DNA of 34,755 nucleotides from an uncultured Eubacterium sp. GTDB lineage: Bacteria; Bacillota; Clostridia; Lachnospirales; Lachnospiraceae. The DNA lies in assembly GCA_910577295.1 (NCBI GenBank), contig CAJTLS010000027.1, positions 1 to 34,755 of the forward strand. Reading direction: 5' to 3'. Below are positions 31,098-34,755 of this stretch, one piece after another. The notes under the pieces were generated by a model. That model had not been told where the DNA came from and made no database searches. It saw only the letters and a program-made list of their open reading frames with translations. The first letter of the stretch is position 1, and each line of letters begins with the position of its first letter. The position numbers were made by a program, and so were the translations under genes.

Positions 31098-31828
31098 AGC
31101 AGTGTGACAAGCGTTTCCTGCGGAGATGAAAAAATCTCGGTACCGCCGACCGTACAATCGACATATTCACTTGCCAGTGAACACATCGTAATGAGCTCGA
31201 TGCTTTCTTCGCGGGACATATCTGTGATGCCGTATTCCCGTAATAACGTTACGACCAATTCGTGAAATATGGCGTCCGGCTGCGCTTTCAGTTTTTCAAT
31301 CAATGACTGGCACAGTATGGAAAAGACATCTGGCAGAGCATTGATTTCGGCGGCTACGGCGGAGGCTTCCATCGATTTGCGGAGAGGAAGAATACGAGTT
31401 TTCCAATCTGGCTTCGGGATGGTGCAGACTGTGGGAATATCTGGATAATAGTTTCGGATATAAGAGGCGTCGGATTCTCTGTGTACATATACAATGTGGT
31501 TAAAATTTATACGGGAATCCAAATATCGGTTTACATAGTACGGCGGCATGAGGAGTTCGTGAGCAAACGGACACGGCAATTTCATTATAATACTGTCTTC
31601 ACCGGTATTTAAAAAATTCAGCCCTGCTAGATTCAGGGAGATACCAAAATCAGGAGAGGCTTCAGAAGTGATGGCGTCAAACAGTTCTGCCGACGACGGG
31701 TAGTCGGAGGTACAAAACGATGAGACAGCGTATCCTTGCTGCTGTAAAATCTCATGGTACAGTCTGGCCAGTGCAGGAACAGAAGTGGCGTTTTCATATG
31801 GATAGAGTATTATAATCTGAGTTTTCAT
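31046..31828 (-). CDS. CgeB/DUF3880-like protein lacking the C-terminal half
   Basis: 260 residues on the strand opposite to all neighbours. AAAGGAGGTATCCC directly precedes the ATG. The N-terminal 150 residues look like a DUF3880-type Rossmann domain (YPYENATSVPALARLYHEIL, DFGISLNLAGLNFL, HIVYVHRESDASYIRNYYPD), and the next 90 residues (SLIEKLKAQPDAIFHELVVT LLREYGITDMSREESIELIT) parallel the helical middle of the gene at 31933 (KSGVEMNREEYTAFL). The C-terminal glycosyltransferase domain that should follow is absent; the frame ends inside the 3' end of the adjacent CgeB-like gene, sharing 52 bases with it. It may be a remnant of a rearrangement or a stand-alone acceptor-binding protein. No frameshift was seen. 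Confidence 0.6.
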   Translation of the reverse strand: MKTQIIILYPYENATSVPALARLYHEILQQQGYAVSSFCTSDYPSSAELFDAITSEASPDFGISLNLAGLNFLNTGEDSIIMKLPCPFAHELLMPPYYVNRYLDSRINFNHIVYVHRESDASYIRNYYPDIPTVCTIPKPDWKTRILPLRKSMEASAVAAEINALPDVFSILCQSLIEKLKAQPDAIFHELVVTLLREYGITDMSREESIELITMCSLASEYVDCTVGGTEIFSSPQETLVTLLQNTNPICANISANCFS

Positions 31829-31932
31829 GGGATACCTCCTTTACCGATATCTCTATCATATCGTGTTCCGTACTATAATTCAATATATTTTGTAATAAGA
31901 TGCGCAGAGAATGCGCGGAAATGAGGTGGAAG

Positions 31933-33102
31933 ATGAAGAGGATTTTATTTCTTCGTGATAAAGGCTTATGTTATGATTCTCTGAATTGTTTCCGACAATT
32001 GCTCGGGGAGGCTCTCTCAGAAGCGGGATGTTCGGTCAGTTATGCGTCTCCGGATGAATTGGAGAATTATATTGGATTGTGTGATATGGTGATTGGGTTT
32101 AATATACAGACAAATATAAAAGATGCCGACGGCGGCTATTTGTATGATTCCTTTGGTGTTCCTGTTGTGGATTTTATTGTAGACCATCCGTACATGCATC
32201 ATCAGGCGCTCTCGGCAAAGCTCAGGCAGCTGTATGTGATTTGTCTGGATGATAATCATGTTTCTTACATAAAAAGATGTTATCCACATGTTGCAGGCGT
32301 ATACCGCACGTTTCTCACCGGACGGCGGGCAGAGCATGTGCCCGCATATGAGAAGCGCAGGTACGAAGTTCTCTTTTCGGGAAGTTATGCCGATGAGAAG
32401 AAAATATTAGAGGGCATTTCGCAGCTGGGCGATGTGGTAGCAGGCGTGTGTTACGACGTCATACAGTATCTTTTAGACAATCCGAATCAGACGGAAGAAT
32501 TTGCCTTTGATAAGGTGTTAGCGAAGAGCGGAGTGGAGATGAACAGGGAAGAATACACCGCCTTTTTGCACTTTGCAATGCCGTCGGTGGATTACTTTTT
32601 CCGGAATTATTACCGGCACGTGCTAATTACGGATTTGGTTGAGGCGGGACTTCCCGTGACGGTGTGCGGAAATGGCTGGAGCGAACTCTCCTGCGCCGCG
32701 AATCCCAATCTAACGATTCTGCCGCCCGTGTCCTTTGAGCAAACATTTTTCATGATTGCGGACAGCAAAATTTTGCTGAATATTATGCCGTGGTTTAAGG
32801 CGGGACTGCATGACCGGATTTTTACCGCCATGTTAAACGAAACTGTATGTGTAACGGATACCAGTGATGTAATCGAGCGGCGATTTGCCAATCACCGTGA
32901 GCTCGTTTCCTTTCCGCTGACAGAGAAAGACGTTTTGCCGCAGCTTGTCGGGGAGTTGCTGGAAAACCCTCGTCGTGCAGAAGAGATTGCCCGTCGGGGA
33001 TTTGCAAAAGCGAAGGAACAGTTTGGCGCACGGGAGATTGTGAAAACGGTGCTGCAGATTTTTGCGGATAGAGAGAAAGGTGAGTGTGATGGAATTTCGT
33101 GA
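31933..33102 (+). CDS. CgeB-like glycosyltransferase (DUF3880 plus GT-B C-terminal domain)
   Basis: 389 residues from the ATG at 31933 (MKRILFLRDKGLCYDSLNCF), chosen by similarity to family N-termini; in-frame ATGs at 31921 and 31900 are possible, and the AGGTGG at 31924-31929 is rather close to 31933. The N-terminal DUF3880-like domain includes DMVIGFNIQTNIKDADGGYL, VVDFIVDHPYMHHQAL and YVICLDDNHVSYIKRCYPHV. The C-terminal GT domain shows HVLITDLVEAGLPVTVCGNG WSEL, ADSKILLNIMPWFKAGLHDR IFTAMLNETVCVTDTSD and a final NPRRAEEIARRGFAKAKEQF. Probably a glycan-extending enzyme of the same island. It overlaps licD by 14 bases at the 3' end. Confidence 0.78.
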   Translation: MKRILFLRDKGLCYDSLNCFRQLLGEALSEAGCSVSYASPDELENYIGLCDMVIGFNIQTNIKDADGGYLYDSFGVPVVDFIVDHPYMHHQALSAKLRQLYVICLDDNHVSYIKRCYPHVAGVYRTFLTGRRAEHVPAYEKRRYEVLFSGSYADEKKILEGISQLGDVVAGVCYDVIQYLLDNPNQTEEFAFDKVLAKSGVEMNREEYTAFLHFAMPSVDYFFRNYYRHVLITDLVEAGLPVTVCGNGWSELSCAANPNLTILPPVSFEQTFFMIADSKILLNIMPWFKAGLHDRIFTAMLNETVCVTDTSDVIERRFANHRELVSFPLTEKDVLPQLVGELLENPRRAEEIARRGFAKAKEQFGAREIVKTVLQIFADREKGECDGIS

Positions 33103-34054
33103 GAATTTTTTTGAGAAAGAAATACTTTGTGATTTTGAGGTATCCGAACTGATGAAGCGTGCTTGGGCGGCGGAATTAGAGATTTTGCAGCTTGTGACAA
33201 CGCTGTGCGACCGTCACGGAATCCGGTATTTTGCCGATGGTGGAACGCTGCTCGGGGTGATACGCCATCAGGGATTTATTCCGTGGGATGACGATATTGA
33301 TATCTGCCTAAAGAGAGAAGATTATAACCGGCTTGTTCCGGTATTGCTGGAAGAGCTGCCGCACGGTTTCGAGGTAGCGGGTATGTTTGCCAAGACAAGA
33401 CGCTTTCAGGGAGTGGAATTTGGGCAGCAGCTTCGGGTGATTGCGGATAAGGACAAATGGGATGAGGCAGAGTATTTCAGAAGATTTCACGGTTTTCCGT
33501 TCTCCGGTGTGGGGATTGATATATTTCCCCTTGACTATATGCCGAGAGATGTGGAATTAGTGAACACGCAGACAATGATTGTTAGAATCGGTGTGGCAAT
33601 CGTATCTCATTGGGATGAGCTGAAAAGGGCGGGAGAGTTAGAACGGCGGCTTAGCCAGATGGAGGAGATATGCGGTGTCTCTCTGCCAAGAGATGAGTCG
33701 GCATATAATACCGTTTGGAGAACGCTAGATAGCGTTTGCTCGCTGTACGGCGAATCGGAAGCAGATGAGATGACGAATTTTATTTATTATATTAATAATC
33801 CCAATTTTCATGTGAAAAAGGAAAGCTATCGGGATTTTATTAAAATGCCGTTTGAAAACATGGAGTTGGCAGTTCCCAGTGGTTACGAAGATTATTTAAC
33901 AGGACAGTACGGCGATTACCGCCAATTTGTAAAAAACCAGTCGAAGCATGGATATCCGTTTTATGGGGAACAGGAGAAGAAGCTGCGCCAGTATCTTGCC
34001 GAAAGCGGATTTGAGGGGACATTGGAGGAGTACTGTGCGAGGAGAGCCTGCTGA
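33089..34054 (+). CDS. LicD family transferase
   Basis: 321 residues from the ATG at 33089, with AAAGGTGA about 6 bases upstream and overlapping the previous gene by 14 bases; the frame is open upstream to 33062 but without a better start. LicD proteins move a phosphorylated group such as phosphorylcholine or another polyol phosphate from a nucleotide donor to a sugar. The diagnostic motif is at 50-72: DGGTLLGVIRHQGFIPWDDD IDI, with D67, D68, D69 and D71 as metal-binding residues of the nucleotidyltransferase fold. FSGVGIDIFPLDYMP is the second family motif. The C-terminus EDYLTGQYGDYRQFVKNQSK HGYPFY is also typical. It would decorate the flagellin or surface glycan. A terminator follows. Confidence 0.88.
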   Translation: MEFRENFFEKEILCDFEVSELMKRAWAAELEILQLVTTLCDRHGIRYFADGGTLLGVIRHQGFIPWDDDIDICLKREDYNRLVPVLLEELPHGFEVAGMFAKTRRFQGVEFGQQLRVIADKDKWDEAEYFRRFHGFPFSGVGIDIFPLDYMPRDVELVNTQTMIVRIGVAIVSHWDELKRAGELERRLSQMEEICGVSLPRDESAYNTVWRTLDSVCSLYGESEADEMTNFIYYINNPNFHVKKESYRDFIKMPFENMELAVPSGYEDYLTGQYGDYRQFVKNQSKHGYPFYGEQEKKLRQYLAESGFEGTLEEYCARRAC

Positions 34055-34088
34055 TGGGAGTGGGATTACGGGGAAAGAGGTGTTGATT

Positions 34089-34119
34089 AGAGGGAATTAC
34101 CTGCTTTCCCCTCTTTTTT
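34089..34119 (+). terminator. Rho-independent terminator after licD
   Basis: AGAGGG (34089-34094) pairs with CCCTCT (34109-34114), extendable by two A-T pairs past a bulged C, followed by TTTTT. It closes the plus-strand glycosylation unit 35 bases after the licD stop. Confidence 0.75.
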
Positions 34120-34160
34120 GTGAATATTTCATTTTCTTGCTACGCTGTTTTCAGACAATG

Positions 34161-34397
34161 TTATTCACTATTTTTACGGTTTCCAAGTACCTCGCAAATG
34201 CCAGCGACACTTTCCATCTGAATAAGCTCATCAAAGGTAAACTTGGTCTGATAGATTTTTTCTAGCTCCTGCATCAGGGTAATCTGTCCAAAAGAATCCC
34301 ATTCCGGCAGATTTTCTGATGATGTATAAGCAGTAATCTTACTGTCCGCATCTTTGTGAAATACCCTTTTTACAATTTCAATTACTTCTTCCTGCAT
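34161..34397 (-). CDS. Acyl carrier protein
   Basis: 78 residues, acidic, four-helix ACP. The phosphopantetheine serine is S35 in PEWDSFGQITLMQELEKIY, matching the DSxxxxxL pattern with WDS, which is common in stand-alone ACPs of sugar- or amino-acid-modifying pathways rather than FabG-cluster AcpP (usually DSLD). GGAAG lies upstream of the ATG. It follows the partial minus-strand gene by 4 bases, so the two are co-transcribed. In this context it may carry an acyl group used to decorate a sugar of the surface glycan; the partner ligase or transferase must lie beyond the window edge. Confidence 0.88.
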   Translation of the reverse strand: MQEEVIEIVKRVFHKDADSKITAYTSSENLPEWDSFGQITLMQELEKIYQTKFTFDELIQMESVAGICEVLGNRKNSE

Positions 34398-34401
34398 ATC
34401 T

Positions 34402-34755
34402 TTATGCTTCCTTTCTGAATATTTTATCCGTCATACCGTCTGGAAGATATTGCTTTAAACGGTTATAGCGGAGGGATGTTTCATTTGTCTCGTCAACCCA
34501 CGAATACCCATATGTACAGCCTGCTTTAATAGCGGATTTCGCCGCCTTTACATACATGCTGAGCGCGATGTGGTTCTCTGCGGAATTATATACATAGGCA
34601 ACATAGAACTTTTTTCCTTCAATGATATATATGAGAAAGGAGAGCAGACGACCGTCCTCCTTATAGGCAAGAACCTTATTGCCCATAATCAGCTCTTTCA
34701 GCTTCTCTTTGTTGAAAAAGTGACTGGAGCGTTTATCAAAAACATTGTAGAGTTT
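34402..34755 (-). CDS. C-terminal part of a GNAT-like or related protein (cut by window edge)
   Basis: The frame is open from the window edge (34755) to the stop at 34402, giving at least 117 residues. An internal ATG at 34686 is not needed as the start because the upstream codons (KLYNVFDKRSSHFFNKEKLK) read as protein. The visible part has alternating beta strands and helices: RLLSFLIYIIEGKKFYVAYV, then AENHIALSMYVKAAKSAIKA GCTYGYSWVDETNETSLRYN. This is compatible with a GNAT N-acyltransferase fold, in which case the neighbouring ACP could be its acyl donor. The conserved acetyl-CoA loop is not visible, so the family remains a guess. Confidence 0.6.
   Translation of the reverse strand, partial: KLYNVFDKRSSHFFNKEKLKELIMGNKVLAYKEDGRLLSFLIYIIEGKKFYVAYVYNSAENHIALSMYVKAAKSAIKAGCTYGYSWVDETNETSLRYNRLKQYLPDGMTDKIFRKEA

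Noticed and set aside
30318..31157. Minus-strand open frame across the CgeB-like gene
   Set aside because: No family resemblance and basic, low-complexity translation; it is the antisense shadow of the plus-strand gene.
31843..31850. ACCGATAT, a sigma-28 -10-like sequence between the divergent CgeB-like genes
   Set aside because: No TAAA-like -35 at a 15 or 16 base spacing upstream, unlike the four accepted sites.
31874..31879. TATAAT before the CgeB-like gene at 31933
   Set aside because: The bases 17 upstream (CTCTAT) do not resemble a -35, so I do not call a promoter, although a weak one is possible.

Overview
The window looks like a chromosome segment of a motile, low-to-moderate GC Gram-positive anaerobe, most likely a Lachnospiraceae member (Roseburia/Butyrivibrio-like). 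The reasons are AGGAGG-type ribosome binding sites throughout, a FliW/CsrA pair beside flgM-flgN-flgK-flgL, sigma-28 promoters of the TAAA-N15-CCGATAT type, short 267-residue flagellins, and lysine-rich secreted proteins with Ig-like and Fn3 domains. Family calls come from reading the translations; no database search was run.

Layout. 1-1562: seryl-tRNA synthetase with its promoter and terminator. 1636-5645: two secreted proteins, an Ig-like/NlpC-P60 wall hydrolase and a large multi-domain surface protein with a PTDT-repeat linker. The second is preceded by four tandem 11-bp direct repeats that look like a response-regulator site. 5729-8141 (minus strand): a purC-lysA transcription unit with a strong promoter and a long structured leader that encodes a 37-codon ORF ending on the purC start. 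8163-12565: a type IIA topoisomerase pair (parE-parC) from its own promoter.

12595-25458 is the late flagellar region: flgM, flgN, two tandem flgK paralogues, flgL, fliW, csrA, then flaG, fliD, fliS and a fliT-like gene, then two nearly identical flagellin genes. Sigma-28 promoters precede flgM, flaG and each flagellin gene. Both flagellin leaders carry a small hairpin with an ANGGAN hexaloop plus a CAAGGAGGA ribosome binding site, the two-site layout expected for CsrA repression, and csrA-fliW lie about 4 kb upstream. FlgM would hold sigma-28 until the hook is complete; FlgN, FliS and the FliT-like protein would chaperone the hook-associated proteins, flagellin and cap; FliW-CsrA would match flagellin translation to secretion.

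25473-34119 is a probable flagellin glycosylation island: two Maf-type (DUF115) genes, a small helical protein, a NeuC/LegG-type hydrolysing 2-epimerase, CgeB-like glycosyltransferases (one on the opposite strand and apparently lacking its C-terminal half) and a LicD-family transferase. An acyl carrier protein and a gene cut by the window edge lie on the minus strand at the end. The rest of a nonulosonic acid pathway (NeuB, NeuA and others) is not in the window. No tRNA, rRNA, insertion sequence, transposase or CRISPR array was seen.
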